From Rheinheimera aquimaris (GTDB lineage: Bacteria; Pseudomonadota; Gammaproteobacteria; Enterobacterales; Alteromonadaceae), in the NCBI RefSeq assembly GCF_020531985.1, contig NZ_JAJAVQ010000001.1:434001-498000 (forward strand): DNA of 64,000 bases, written 5' to 3'. Below, piece after piece: positions 44,860 through 56,667 of the stretch (positions are counted from its first letter, which is position 1; the number at the start of each line of letters is the position of its first letter). The translations under genes were made by a program, and so were the position numbers. The notes under the pieces are model-generated. The model was given only the letters and a program-made list of their open reading frames with translations. It had not been told where the DNA came from and searched no databases.

Positions 44860-45231
44860 TTAATACTCTTCACCTTCGTCACCAACAACCTTAGCATTTA
44901 ATATTTTGGCGATCTTTTTAGCTTTTTTAAGCTGCGTTTTATCAGTACCAAGAGTTATTGAGCCATTTGAATAAGTAAAAGAGTACTTTTTCTTGAGGAT
45001 TGAACTGGTCCAAATACAGCTGCTCGGAGTTGAAACTTCAATTGCTTCGCCTGTCTGAGGATTTACGGCCAACGCCGTATTTTGAACCGACAATGATTTG
45101 TCTTGCTCACACACAGCTAACCATTCTTCTACAGAGATTTGATTCTCACGTTCTATGTGCAAATTGTATCCGGCCATAGATTTTCCTGATATCAATAAAA
45201 GCAGTGAGACTAAGAGTATTCGTATGCTCAT
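44860..45231 (-). CDS. Cassette-encoded secreted protein of a widespread uncharacterised family
   Basis: A 123-residue protein with a strong signal peptide (1-20, LLLLISGKSMA). The mature part begins GYNLHIERENQISVEEW and ends AKILNAKVVGDEGEEY. These termini match a common family of small cytoplasmic orphan proteins that typically start with a YDxHITR-like strand and end A-x-x-L-N-A-K-V-x-G-D-E-G-E-x-Y. This copy is unusual in being exported and in lacking part of the middle. Function unknown. It is the first gene of the cassette cluster. Confidence 0.7.
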   Translation of the reverse strand: MSIRILLVSLLLLISGKSMAGYNLHIERENQISVEEWLAVCEQDKSLSVQNTALAVNPQTGEAIEVSTPSSCIWTSSILKKKYSFTYSNGSITLGTDKTQLKKAKKIAKILNAKVVGDEGEEY

Positions 45232-45476
45232 AAGGAAATATAACGCTTATTCGGCGGAAAAGTCCGTATTTAAATACGGACTTTTCCGCCTTTGTAAATT
45301 TAATGTTTAAGACATTACATCGGTTTTTTATACCTTACAACACGTTATAGATACACCCGGTGTTTGCGTTTGCTACAAAGGCGGATTAATCCGTCTAATA
45401 TGCGTTGGTAATACCCAAATGCCGACAGGATCGTTTTACCGTGCTGACAGCTCAGATTAAAACTCATTCAGCTGAG
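45232..45476. other. Border region of the cassette cluster with nested inverted repeats
   Basis: These 245 gene-free bases hold the 38-base palindrome, the 11-base inverted repeat pair, a near-palindrome GGCGGATTAATCCGTC (45380-45395), and possible attC ends ATAACG (45239-45244) and CGTTAT (45343-45348). Nothing coding was found. The promoter for the cassette genes could lie here, but no strong hexamers stand out. Confidence 0.5.
45253..45290. repeat. Perfect 38-base palindrome
   Basis: Two 19-base arms (GGCGGAAAAGTCCGTATTT and its exact complement) meet with no spacer at TTTAAA. Its outer CCGCC plus following bases (CCGCCTTTGTA, 45286-45296) recur as an exact inverted copy TACAAAGGCGG at 45374-45384. 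Located 22 bases upstream of the first cassette gene. Confidence 0.9.
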
Positions 45477-47153
45477 TTAAATACCCGTATCATCTTCACT
45501 GCTTACCCCGTTGTAGTAATAACGGGGTAAATCTGGCGCTACGTCGTCTTTAAATTCTTCAATCGAAATCAGGCTGCCGTCTTCATTAAAGCGGTAGCTT
45601 TTACCTTGCTTAAGGCCATTGTCGTCGTACTTCGTTGATGCAAGTAAATGCCCGGCGTCAGACAATGCCTGCCACAGGCCAATCATTTTGCCCTGCCGGT
45701 AATTGCCCTGCCACAGCAGTGGCGCACCGTATGAATACAGGTCACGCTGCTGCCAGTCGCCGTGCTTTTCGCCATCAACATAACGGCCTTTAGCTTGTAG
45801 CTGCCCGCTGGCATCACGTTTTATATAATCACCATCAAGCTTGCCATTGCGGTAGAACGCCTGTAGCAATACAACGCCTTGCGGGTCTACTTCTGTTTGC
45901 TCGCCGTCCGGCTCGCCCCTATCGTTATATTGCTCGGTCAGCGTACTAAACTCAGTTTGCTGTACCCACTTGCCTACTTTCTTGCCCTTGTGGTACTTGC
46001 CCCGGTTAAACTCGCTGCCATCCGGCGTTTGCTCCAGGTAGTCACCGTGAAATTCACCGTCATAGTAGTGCGCCCGTGTTTGATTGCCTTGCCAGTCAGA
46101 GCCAAGGTAAAGCCCGGTATAGTTACCGTTTAGCCGCTCTTCACGCGCAATCAGCTTGCCGTTATCATCAAAGCGCTGCAGCAAGCGCCAATCGCGGCCG
46201 TTATCGATTTCATTTTTATATATCAGCTGGCCTTGCTCGTTGTAATGCTGCTCTGTCGAGACATTGCCTTTCTCGGGGTAGCGAATATCCGTTTGGCGGG
46301 TTTTGTTACCCGCGCTGTTAAAAGAAACAGACTGAACTTCGCGGCCCTTTTCATCGAAGTATTGTTCAGTAACAACTTTGCCAGCATCGTCATACGTAAG
46401 CTGCTTACCAACCTGAATACCATGCTGATACTGCTTAACTGCATACAAAACACCGCCGTAACGGTAGCTGCGCTCTTCGCCGTGTAGCTTGCCGGCCAGA
46501 TAGTGCTGCTGGTAAACCGGTGAGCCGTCTTCACTCCAATACAAACGCTCGCCTTCGCGCTCACCATTTTTTATCATGGTTCGCTGCTCAGGCTGGCCAT
46601 TGTCATAAAAGCTTTCATAAAGCCCCTGCTCGCCGTGTTCGTCATAATGACGGCGTGACGCCAGCGCACCATTGCTGTGGTAACTCTGGGCTATGCCAAA
46701 AGGCTTGCCGTTTTTATGCTGCTCACGGCGGTGTAACTTACCATTCTCGTGAAAGGTAAGTTGCTCTCCGACTAATTCGCCGTTGTGGTACTGGTATTGC
46801 CCACGCATATTGCCATCTGGCCAGTAACTTATTACCTCACCATGATACTGCCCCAGCGCATTGCTCTGGCCTTTTGTCATGGGGTTGCCGTTACTATGGT
46901 AGTAAACAAAGTCACCGATAATGGGGCTGTTTATCAAATCTGTACCATTTAAGGTACCGCTGAAATACACTTGCTGATTACTGATATAAAACAGCTTTAC
47001 AGGCCACGGCTGCTGCGCGTCTGTTGCCGGCGCTTCGGCATAATAACTGGCGTCGGCTTCGCTTTGGGCCAACTGCCAATCTTCTGTTAACAGTACTTTT
47101 TCAGCAGAGGCTGTCCAGGCCAACAGGCTAAATAACAGATATAAATACTTCAT
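45477..47153 (-). CDS. Exported MORN-repeat (YwqK-like) protein
   Basis: A 558-residue protein with a signal peptide (1-17, LFSLLAWTASA) and about fifteen repeats of roughly 23 residues of the form Y-x-x-N-G-x-x-x-x-x-x-x-Y-x-x-G-x-x-x-G-x-x-x, the MORN_2 repeat found in YwqK-type antitoxin-like and envelope proteins. The repeats form an elongated beta-sheet surface; no enzyme motif was seen. It starts 9 bases after a large lipoprotein gene, so the two are likely an envelope pair. The antitoxin label of the family is unproven and is not supported by any toxin gene here. Confidence 0.82.
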   Translation of the reverse strand: MKYLYLLFSLLAWTASAEKVLLTEDWQLAQSEADASYYAEAPATDAQQPWPVKLFYISNQQVYFSGTLNGTDLINSPIIGDFVYYHSNGNPMTKGQSNALGQYHGEVISYWPDGNMRGQYQYHNGELVGEQLTFHENGKLHRREQHKNGKPFGIAQSYHSNGALASRRHYDEHGEQGLYESFYDNGQPEQRTMIKNGEREGERLYWSEDGSPVYQQHYLAGKLHGEERSYRYGGVLYAVKQYQHGIQVGKQLTYDDAGKVVTEQYFDEKGREVQSVSFNSAGNKTRQTDIRYPEKGNVSTEQHYNEQGQLIYKNEIDNGRDWRLLQRFDDNGKLIAREERLNGNYTGLYLGSDWQGNQTRAHYYDGEFHGDYLEQTPDGSEFNRGKYHKGKKVGKWVQQTEFSTLTEQYNDRGEPDGEQTEVDPQGVVLLQAFYRNGKLDGDYIKRDASGQLQAKGRYVDGEKHGDWQQRDLYSYGAPLLWQGNYRQGKMIGLWQALSDAGHLLASTKYDDNGLKQGKSYRFNEDGSLISIEEFKDDVAPDLPRYYYNGVSSEDDTGI

Positions 47154-47162
47154 AGTTATTCC

Positions 47163-49403
47163 TTATGGCAATGCAGGAAAACGGTATGACCAGTCGTCTG
47201 TAACCGGTTCACCTTGCTGTGTAAGGTGCTGAATTTGTGTTACACGCCCCTGAATTCTCAGATAGTGTTCGTTATGCAGCTGCGTTGACAGCAGTTGTTC
47301 TGATAAATCATAAGACCAGCCGGATTGTACCGGAGACAGTGCCAGCCCTTCATGGTTTAAAAACCGGTAACGCTGTAATAACGTCGCCATTGTCCAGCCT
47401 GGGTCCCACTCTGGTAGTTTATTTAAATCTACCAGCCATGAAACCTCCGGTGTGTAATCAAGCCGCTGCCAGATAGGCGTACCTTTGCAAGACAATGTGG
47501 TTGTTACGTCAATTTCATAAAAGTAACGCCGGATGCCATCAGTAGTGCTAAGTTGATACTTTACCTGTTTCGGCAACACCTGACGGGGAGATTGCGGCAC
47601 TAGCTGCCACACCAGAGCCTGGCCGGATACTTCTGGCGCTTCTACGACAGTTAACGTACAAAGCTGCGCCAATTCGGCACTTAAGTGCACTGCCAATCCA
47701 AAGTTATTTACTGGTTCAGGCTTAACGTCTGCCGGGTTTTGCGGTACCGGCGGTGGCGATAATTCATCATCCGCAGCGTACTGGCCAAAGCGATCTTCAT
47801 CAAACAGCAAATACTGGTTAGTTGGTGGCAGCGTATCAGCCTGAGGATATTTATCATGTGGCAGAAATTGTATATTTTGCCGGTAAAGCGGCTTGTCGGC
47901 ATAAACACTGGCATACAACGTCAGCTCTGCCGGCAACTGCTTAAACTGAAGAATAGTGACGTTTTGTGCATCGTTGTAATACGGCGCCATCACCAGATCC
48001 AACGCATTCCGTTCATCTTCTGTCAGCCAGTCCGGGCCTGAAAACTGCGCGCCGGGGTAAGAAATCATCGCGCCTTCTGCACCATCGTAACGCTGTAACA
48101 ATTGATAACGCTCGTTACCCGACGCCGTCAGCTTATAGGTCTGCGGTTCATCTGGCACAGGCGACAATGTAACCGTTAACTCTCCTTCGCTTACCGTAAC
48201 GGTATTTGCCGGATCTGGTTTTATACGCAGTGTTATTAACTCTGCCGGGTAAAACTCGGCATCCGCACTAAGCTGTGCCACATCATTCATCAATTCGTCC
48301 GGCTCGTTCCAGCCCACGAGTAAATTTTGCTGGCTGGATTTAACAAACCTATCGTCATTGGCATAGGTATATAACCTTTGAGATCTGAGTTGTAGCGGAA
48401 TTGGCTCGCCAGCACTGTTCTGGGCGCTAATCGCCGTTAATTTTAGCCGCCCTTGCTGGCCGGCAGAAAAATCGTGCTGATAATTAACACCTAACAGATC
48501 ATCGTTCAGAACAAAGTACCCCTGCGGCCAGGGAAAGACCTGCTGCCTCGTTAACGGTTGCATCGTTGTCACTGACGCTAATTCAGGCGGCGTGGTATAT
48601 TCATAAACCGGTCGCTGATAGTTGTACTCAAGTTGCTGAAACAGGCTGCCGTACATTTCTGAGTCCGGCACCATCACCACCTGATATCGTACACGTCCGG
48701 CATAACCATATTGCTCAAACGGCAGATCAGCAACCATCAGCATTTTTTCCAGCCAGCCGCTTTGCCGCGACAACACCAGTTGCCCGTACAGTTTGCCATC
48801 ATCAAGCTCTGCTGCCAGCTGCGCTGTCAATTGCTCGTCGGTTACGGCCAATACTGTCAGGGTAACATCTGTCAGATCCTGATAGCCCGGCAATGTAACG
48901 GTCGCCCCTACTTTGGCCGGTACTGTCGTAATAAAGGTGGCCGCACTGAACATTTTTTTCAGCTCAGCTTCAAGCTCTGTGCCCCTGTTTTTTAGCAGTG
49001 CCTGCCAGACTTCGTCATTTAAGGCGGCAAAATGTGTCAGCTTACCGGCCTCCAGATCAGCTGTTAAGCTAAAACCTTTAGAGAACAAGGCATGTAATTC
49101 CGGATTGGCACTGGCGCGACGGGAACTTCGCAACCCGCTCTGGCCATCGCGCATGTTAAGATAATCGATATAGAGTTCGAGCTTTGTTTCTTTACCGGTC
49201 TGCACCACTTTGTAGCGGGCTAATTGCTGCGACGTAGAGCTCATTTGCTGTTTGCCACGGCCGGTATCAATAGAAATATGCGTGCGACTTACTGCCTGAT
49301 AACCGCGCTCTTCGCCTTGTACCGGTGAAAATTCGACGTCTTTATTTGGGTTAGAGCATGCAGCAAGCATTACACACAGCGAAAAGCCCAAGAACGATCT
49401 CAT
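47163..49403 (-). CDS. Large lipoprotein of unknown function
   Basis: A 746-residue protein with a lipoprotein signal (MRSFLGFSLCVMLAAC, lipidated Cys16 followed by Ser, which predicts outer-membrane sorting). It is rich in beta-strand residues, and no known domain was recognised. A segment at about 480-520 (MSEPYN-poor, acidic) and a Pro-rich linker (PPPVPQNPADVKPEP, about 558-572) separate N- and C-terminal halves. The following MORN-repeat gene is 9 bases away. Together they may form a surface or periplasmic complex; function unknown. Confidence 0.7.
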   Translation of the reverse strand: MRSFLGFSLCVMLAACSNPNKDVEFSPVQGEERGYQAVSRTHISIDTGRGKQQMSSTSQQLARYKVVQTGKETKLELYIDYLNMRDGQSGLRSSRRASANPELHALFSKGFSLTADLEAGKLTHFAALNDEVWQALLKNRGTELEAELKKMFSAATFITTVPAKVGATVTLPGYQDLTDVTLTVLAVTDEQLTAQLAAELDDGKLYGQLVLSRQSGWLEKMLMVADLPFEQYGYAGRVRYQVVMVPDSEMYGSLFQQLEYNYQRPVYEYTTPPELASVTTMQPLTRQQVFPWPQGYFVLNDDLLGVNYQHDFSAGQQGRLKLTAISAQNSAGEPIPLQLRSQRLYTYANDDRFVKSSQQNLLVGWNEPDELMNDVAQLSADAEFYPAELITLRIKPDPANTVTVSEGELTVTLSPVPDEPQTYKLTASGNERYQLLQRYDGAEGAMISYPGAQFSGPDWLTEDERNALDLVMAPYYNDAQNVTILQFKQLPAELTLYASVYADKPLYRQNIQFLPHDKYPQADTLPPTNQYLLFDEDRFGQYAADDELSPPPVPQNPADVKPEPVNNFGLAVHLSAELAQLCTLTVVEAPEVSGQALVWQLVPQSPRQVLPKQVKYQLSTTDGIRRYFYEIDVTTTLSCKGTPIWQRLDYTPEVSWLVDLNKLPEWDPGWTMATLLQRYRFLNHEGLALSPVQSGWSYDLSEQLLSTQLHNEHYLRIQGRVTQIQHLTQQGEPVTDDWSYRFPALP

Positions 49404-49487
49404 CAGCGTTTTGTTCCCTTTTTCAAAAAAGGCGTATTCTATCGTTATAACGACGTAAACAAAATGCTTAATACAGCACTACAAGCT

Positions 49488-49514
49488 GTAAAGGCACAAC
49501 AACTGTGCCTTTAC
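49488..49514. terminator. Hairpin after czcA, probable terminator
   Basis: GTAAAGGCACA / TGTGCCTTTAC forms an 11-base perfect stem with a 5-base loop, 9 bases past the czcA stop codon. A short T run follows on the plus strand but not on the minus strand, so termination of czcCBA here is likely but weaker than at the other sites. Confidence 0.55.
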
Positions 49515-49523
49515 TTTTACGTT

Positions 49524-52658
<3,135 letters not shown>

Positions 52659-53603
52659 TTAATGCTCGTGAGCTGCGCCGGCCTTTTCAATCTCAGCCTT
52701 TATCAGATAACTGTTCACCACCACATAGTCTTCTGCAGCATGTAAACCCGACAGCACTTCGCTAAAGCGCCCATCGGTACGGCCCAACTGCACAGGGCGT
52801 GGCTCATAGCGCGTACCTTCACGTACAAATACCACTTGTTTACCATCAAGCTGCTGCAAAGCACGGTTATCAACCACCAAAGACACATTTATAATTTCGG
52901 CGTCAACCAGCGCCCTCACCCGCTCACCAGCGGCAAATCGGTTTTGCGAGTTATCCAGCACTACCCGGGCCAGCACATAAGGCTGCCCCGTTACCGGCAA
53001 AATGTGGCTGATATGACTGTCAACGCGGCCACCGCGGGCTTCTATATGCACCGGTAGCCCGGTTTTAATCTCATCTAATGAGGCAGGAAACATTTTCAGC
53101 TCTACCCACAGCACGCTGCTATCGGCCAGCGAAAACAACGATTCACCCGCAGTGTATTCGCCCTGACTGGCATATTGCTGAATGACGACACCACTGATTG
53201 GCGCCGTTAGTGGGTAGGTGCGTAAGCTGTCATTTGATTCAACCAGCGCCAGCACATCAGCTTTACTCACCTTGTCGCCCACGCTGGCTTTTATTTGCGC
53301 AATAACGCCGGGGAAACGCGCCCTAACCTGCGCCTGCCGGTTTGGCGGAATAACCAATTCGCCATAAAGCGGCAAATGTCGCTCAATAGTGCCTGGACCT
53401 GCTGAGCTAACCTCTATGCCCACCCGCTTTGCCATGTCGGCATTAATAATAGCGGCCTCCCCCAGGCCTTCGACGTGATCCGGTTCATCTGCAACAGCAG
53501 CACGTGTCTGTTTGTCTTTAGTGTTTTCATCACTGACATGGCTTTGTGCAGGGCTTGCCAGCACGTTTATAAGTAAAACAATTAAGAATGCTGAGTATTT
53601 CAT
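52659..53603 (-). CDS. czcB: Periplasmic adaptor (membrane fusion) protein of the metal efflux system
   Basis: A 314-residue adaptor that links pump and outer-membrane channel. The signal peptide (about 1-21) is followed by a His/Asp-rich stretch (DEPDHVEGLGEA), a biotinyl-lipoyl-like domain (ARFPGVIAQIKASVGDKVSKADVLALVES and GVVIQQYASQGEYTAG), a beta-barrel domain and a membrane-proximal part. The C-terminal EKAGAAHEH adds metal-binding His residues. The coiled-coil hairpin is very short, as in some CzcB/CusB relatives. It overlaps czcC by 4 bases. Confidence 0.93.
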   Translation of the reverse strand: MKYSAFLIVLLINVLASPAQSHVSDENTKDKQTRAAVADEPDHVEGLGEAAIINADMAKRVGIEVSSAGPGTIERHLPLYGELVIPPNRQAQVRARFPGVIAQIKASVGDKVSKADVLALVESNDSLRTYPLTAPISGVVIQQYASQGEYTAGESLFSLADSSVLWVELKMFPASLDEIKTGLPVHIEARGGRVDSHISHILPVTGQPYVLARVVLDNSQNRFAAGERVRALVDAEIINVSLVVDNRALQQLDGKQVVFVREGTRYEPRPVQLGRTDGRFSEVLSGLHAAEDYVVVNSYLIKAEIEKAGAAHEH

Positions 53604-54931
53604 TTTGAAGATCCTGAGCCGGTAGCGATAAGCTGTGTGGAAGTCGTTTTCATCATTGCAGCTGTGCCAAGTGCAACGCCGCTAAGTTGCTCTATTAATG
53701 CCTGGTTACTCAAGGCGGTACTGGCAGCATTAACCAGCTCAAGCTGAGCATCCTGTAATGCCTGGCGGGCAGACAGCCACTCGGCATAGCCATAACGGCC
53801 ACGCGAATACGCCTGTTCGGTTTGCTGTAACGCTTGTTCAAGCGCAGGTAGAATATCGCGCTGCATATCTTTTACCGCCATGGCGCTGTAGCGGTGGGCT
53901 TGCCAGGCCTGGTATAAGCGCGCCCGTAAACGCAGTAACTCAGCATCTTTCTCATATTGCACAACTTTTAGCTCTGCCTGAGCGGCAGTAACTGCGCCTT
54001 GATTACGCTGATTACCAAACAGCGGCACAGACACGCCGGCAACAACGCCAAAGTCCCGGCTTTCTTGCGAGCGCATCGCCCCCACCTGCCAGCGTACATC
54101 ACTGGCAGACTGGCTTTGTGTCAGTGCAAGCTGTGCATCGTTCACGCGCTGCTGTGCGGCATAAACTTCAACTGCCGGTGTGCTTAAAACCTGCTGATAC
54201 AGGATTTGAAATGACGGGCTGTCAGCGAGCAAAAATAAATCGCCGCTAACCTGATTAAAATCTACCTGGCTGGCGCCCCACAAACTGGCCAGCAACTGTT
54301 TACTGCTTTGCAGCTCTACCTGCAGCAGACCTTGCTGCAACTGAGCTTGCCTGAGTGCGACCTGAGCCCTTAATTGCTCAGCTTGCGGCGCGGCTCCATG
54401 CTGCACCCGCTGCCTGACCAGGGTAAATGCCTGCTCTGCCATATTTACGGTTTGCACAGCTAAAGCAACCTTGTGCTGCAATGTCAGCACTGCAATATAA
54501 CGCTGGGTCAGTTCGCCGAGTAAATCCAGACTACTGGCTTGTTGCTGCGCCAGTATTAACGCTTGATTAGCGTTGGCTACTGCCGCCCTTGCCTGACGTT
54601 TACCGCCAAGCTCGATAACCGAAGACAGTGATACGGTGACCTCAAGGCTTTTAACACCCGACATATCACCAGTGCCAAAGGCATTATCAGCCTGTAAGCC
54701 AAGCTCATAGCCGGGTTTAAGTTCAGCCAATTGCTGCTGGCCTGCTGCCGCTTTTAAACGCCAGTCAAATATTTGTAATTGTGGGTGTTGTTGTAATACC
54801 CGTTTTGCCGCTTGTTGCAGCGACAAGTCCGCGTCTGCAGCCTGGGCTGTTGCTGGCGTATGCAGTAGTACAATACCGGCAGCAAACAAGCCAAACGCCG
54901 CATAGCGCTTGCAACTTATTTTCAAGAACAT
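53600..54931 (-). CDS. czcC: TolC-like outer-membrane channel of the metal efflux system
   Basis: A 443-residue outer-membrane efflux protein with a signal peptide (about 1-31, LHTPATAQAA) and two OEP repeats made of long amphipathic helices rich in Ala, Gln and Leu (about 40-230 and 235-430). Motifs GYELGLQADNAFG and VSVPLFGNQRNQGAV mark the beta-barrel strands. It forms the exit duct for CzcBA. First structural gene of the operon; the small Cys/His protein is encoded 45 bases upstream. Confidence 0.92.
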   Translation of the reverse strand: MFLKISCKRYAAFGLFAAGIVLLHTPATAQAADADLSLQQAAKRVLQQHPQLQIFDWRLKAAAGQQQLAELKPGYELGLQADNAFGTGDMSGVKSLEVTVSLSSVIELGGKRQARAAVANANQALILAQQQASSLDLLGELTQRYIAVLTLQHKVALAVQTVNMAEQAFTLVRQRVQHGAAPQAEQLRAQVALRQAQLQQGLLQVELQSSKQLLASLWGASQVDFNQVSGDLFLLADSPSFQILYQQVLSTPAVEVYAAQQRVNDAQLALTQSQSASDVRWQVGAMRSQESRDFGVVAGVSVPLFGNQRNQGAVTAAQAELKVVQYEKDAELLRLRARLYQAWQAHRYSAMAVKDMQRDILPALEQALQQTEQAYSRGRYGYAEWLSARQALQDAQLELVNAASTALSNQALIEQLSGVALGTAAMMKTTSTQLIATGSGSSK

Positions 54932-54976
54932 AATAAAATCCTGTTAGTGATGAATTAAAACCAGAAAAAAACAGGA

Positions 54977-55336
54977 TCAGGCGATTGGTGGGCGGTATAT
55001 ATTGCGTTTGGGAGAGCTTGGAATACGGTTTATATAAAACGTTGGTTTCTCGTTTTGTAAAGCAGGTAAGGCTGTTGCTGGTTTAAACAGGCCAATATGT
55101 GCGGCATGGCAATGGCTGCAATGATCGCAGCTGGTGTGCTTACCATGCTCAGCTGTCTCAACTAAGGTCATGACAAGCTGATATTGGTCTGGCTCAGACT
55201 GATAAGTATGGTGAACATCATCAGCCGCCTCAACCGAAAAAGTACCCGACATGACGCACAGCAATTGCACAACCAGCATCAATGCCATCAGCATTCTGCT
55301 TAGTGGTGTATTGGCTAGTGCATCATTACTTATCAA
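54977..55336 (-). CDS. Small Cys/His-rich membrane protein upstream of czcCBA
   Basis: A 119-residue protein with one hydrophobic segment (about 15-36) that may be a signal anchor, followed by an exported stretch carrying CDHCSHCHAAH (70-80), a compact Cys/His cluster suited to binding Zn, Co, Cd or Cu. Related short proteins head metal-efflux operons in marine bacteria (resembling DUF2946-type leaders). The frame starts at TTG 55336; an in-frame ATG at 55294 is possible but would leave no positive residue ahead of the helix. Likely a periplasmic metal sensor or buffer; inference from the motif and position. Confidence 0.65.
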   Translation of the reverse strand: MISNDALANTPLSRMLMALMLVVQLLCVMSGTFSVEAADDVHHTYQSEPDQYQLVMTLVETAEHGKHTSCDHCSHCHAAHIGLFKPATALPALQNEKPTFYINRIPSSPKRNIYRPPIA

Positions 55337-55594
55337 GGCTATTATCGCTTTATCAGTTCAATTAACGTTTTAGCTATTAGACAGAACAGGGCCGCTGTCC
55401 AACTAGCCCATTATACTAAGTTGATTATTAAAGCTGCACAAGAGCCGGGTCGGAAAAAGCCTTAGCCGGACTGAACAAAACTTCACAAATAAAACCCAGC
55501 TGTGATTATTGGTAACCAACTGTAAAAGCGTTACTTTTCTTGCTTTGCCCGCTGATAAACTGGCCGCCTGGTTCTAAGTTAGCAGTGGTTAAAG

Positions 55595-56560
55595 ATGTCG
55601 TCTGAGGTTTTATTATCTCTTGTCGTGCCGTTTTATAATGCGGCAGACTATTTGGACCAATTGTTGATGTCGGTTGAGACACAGCTTACCGCTAAGGTAC
55701 AACTGGTGTTAGTCTGTGACGGCGCAACGGATAACAGTTTGGCAGTAGCGCAACGCCATATTGCCAAATCTATATGGCCAGAATGTTATTTGCTGTTGAG
55801 TCAGCTAAACAGCGGCGTAAGTGTGGCCAGAAATCTGGGTATCGCACGCAGTACAGGCCGGTATGTTGGCTTTGTCGATGCTGACGACGTGCTGTTACCG
55901 GGTTATATCCCGCAGTTACTCAGCGTTATTACCGCACATCAGCCTGATCTTATCGAAATAGGCTTTAAACGCTTTTCAGATATTGCCCGGCTGCCAATGT
56001 CTAAACCCAGATATTTAAAACACAACGCGGGCTATCATCAGGTAAAACGCGTTGCGCCAGCGGTATTTCAGTCAAACCGCTGGTTTCCGTGGCTAAGAAT
56101 ATACCGCAAAAACATTGCGCCGGATTTTCGCTTCGAGCCAGGTGTCGCATATTGTGAAGATGTCATGGCAATCCCCAAACTGTATCAGCAGGCCGCTACC
56201 CTATACCATTTGCGCCAGCCGCTTTACGGCTACCGCGACCATGCCGCCAGCGCTTCCTATAACGTCACACCGGGGCAACTACAACAGCTGCAACAGTTCT
56301 ATACCAGCTTGCGTCAGGCGCAGTGTTATACGGCGCTGCCAACCCAATGTCGTAACTTATTGCTGTTAAACCTGGTTTATCTTTTTTACAGTCTGCAATT
56401 AAACAATACGCTGCAAATAAGCCTGACACCTTCGCTGCAGCAGGATGTCAGGTCATTGCTGCTGCAACAGTGCTTTACTGCAGGGTTTTCCGCGCGTAAG
56501 AAGTGGCAACTGGCGCGGTATTTTTTCCGGCACCGGGCGCAACCGGCTGTGGTAGCGTAG
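55595..56560 (+). CDS. Family 2 glycosyltransferase
   Basis: A 321-residue GT-A-fold enzyme. SLVVPFYNAADYLDQLLMSVE (8-28) binds the nucleotide, LNSGVSVARNLGIARSTGRYVGFVDADD (71-98) includes the DxD metal/nucleotide site (D95-A-D97), and an acidic CEDV motif (about 188) fits the catalytic base region. It transfers a sugar from a nucleotide donor to a glycan or lipid, probably for surface polysaccharide. No other glycan genes are adjacent. It lies alone between the metal-efflux operon (divergent) and rimO. Confidence 0.92.
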   Translation: MSSEVLLSLVVPFYNAADYLDQLLMSVETQLTAKVQLVLVCDGATDNSLAVAQRHIAKSIWPECYLLLSQLNSGVSVARNLGIARSTGRYVGFVDADDVLLPGYIPQLLSVITAHQPDLIEIGFKRFSDIARLPMSKPRYLKHNAGYHQVKRVAPAVFQSNRWFPWLRIYRKNIAPDFRFEPGVAYCEDVMAIPKLYQQAATLYHLRQPLYGYRDHAASASYNVTPGQLQQLQQFYTSLRQAQCYTALPTQCRNLLLLNLVYLFYSLQLNNTLQISLTPSLQQDVRSLLLQQCFTAGFSARKKWQLARYFFRHRAQPAVVA

Positions 56561-56667
56561 CCCTGCCAACATCTGTCTATTTTTTATCCAGTCAGCTCTG
56601 TATCTTTATACGTATTCAGGTATAATCCGCCGACTTTTTTCAGGCTCAGCCCATTTCAAGAGACACT

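Larger units (their letters stand above)
43398..45350 (-). mobile_element. Integrase-less cluster of integron-type gene cassettes (CALIN)
   Basis: Four short genes, all on the minus strand, are each followed directly by an imperfect inverted repeat whose outer ends are TAAC and GTTA, like integron attC sites (43401-43524, 43873-43950, 44386-44452, 44787-44855, plus a doubtful one at 45239-45349). The stop codons of two genes are part of the TAAC end. The genes are AT-rich relative to both neighbours and encode unrelated small orphan-like proteins, as cassette genes do. No integron integrase lies in the window. The pattern is seen directly; the integron origin is inferred. Confidence 0.65.

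Noticed and set aside
45253-45290. The 38-base palindrome as an intrinsic terminator
   Set aside because: There is no T run after the stem on either strand and the centre is AT, so it does not fit a terminator.
43310-45480. An integron integrase gene for the cassette cluster
   Set aside because: All frames on both strands around the cluster were considered; none is long enough or carries tyrosine recombinase motifs. The cluster is therefore described as integrase-less.
45477-47153. The MORN-repeat protein as the antitoxin of a toxin-antitoxin pair
   Set aside because: The family label is common in databases, but the protein is exported and very large, and no toxin-like gene adjoins it; the partner is a 746-residue lipoprotein.
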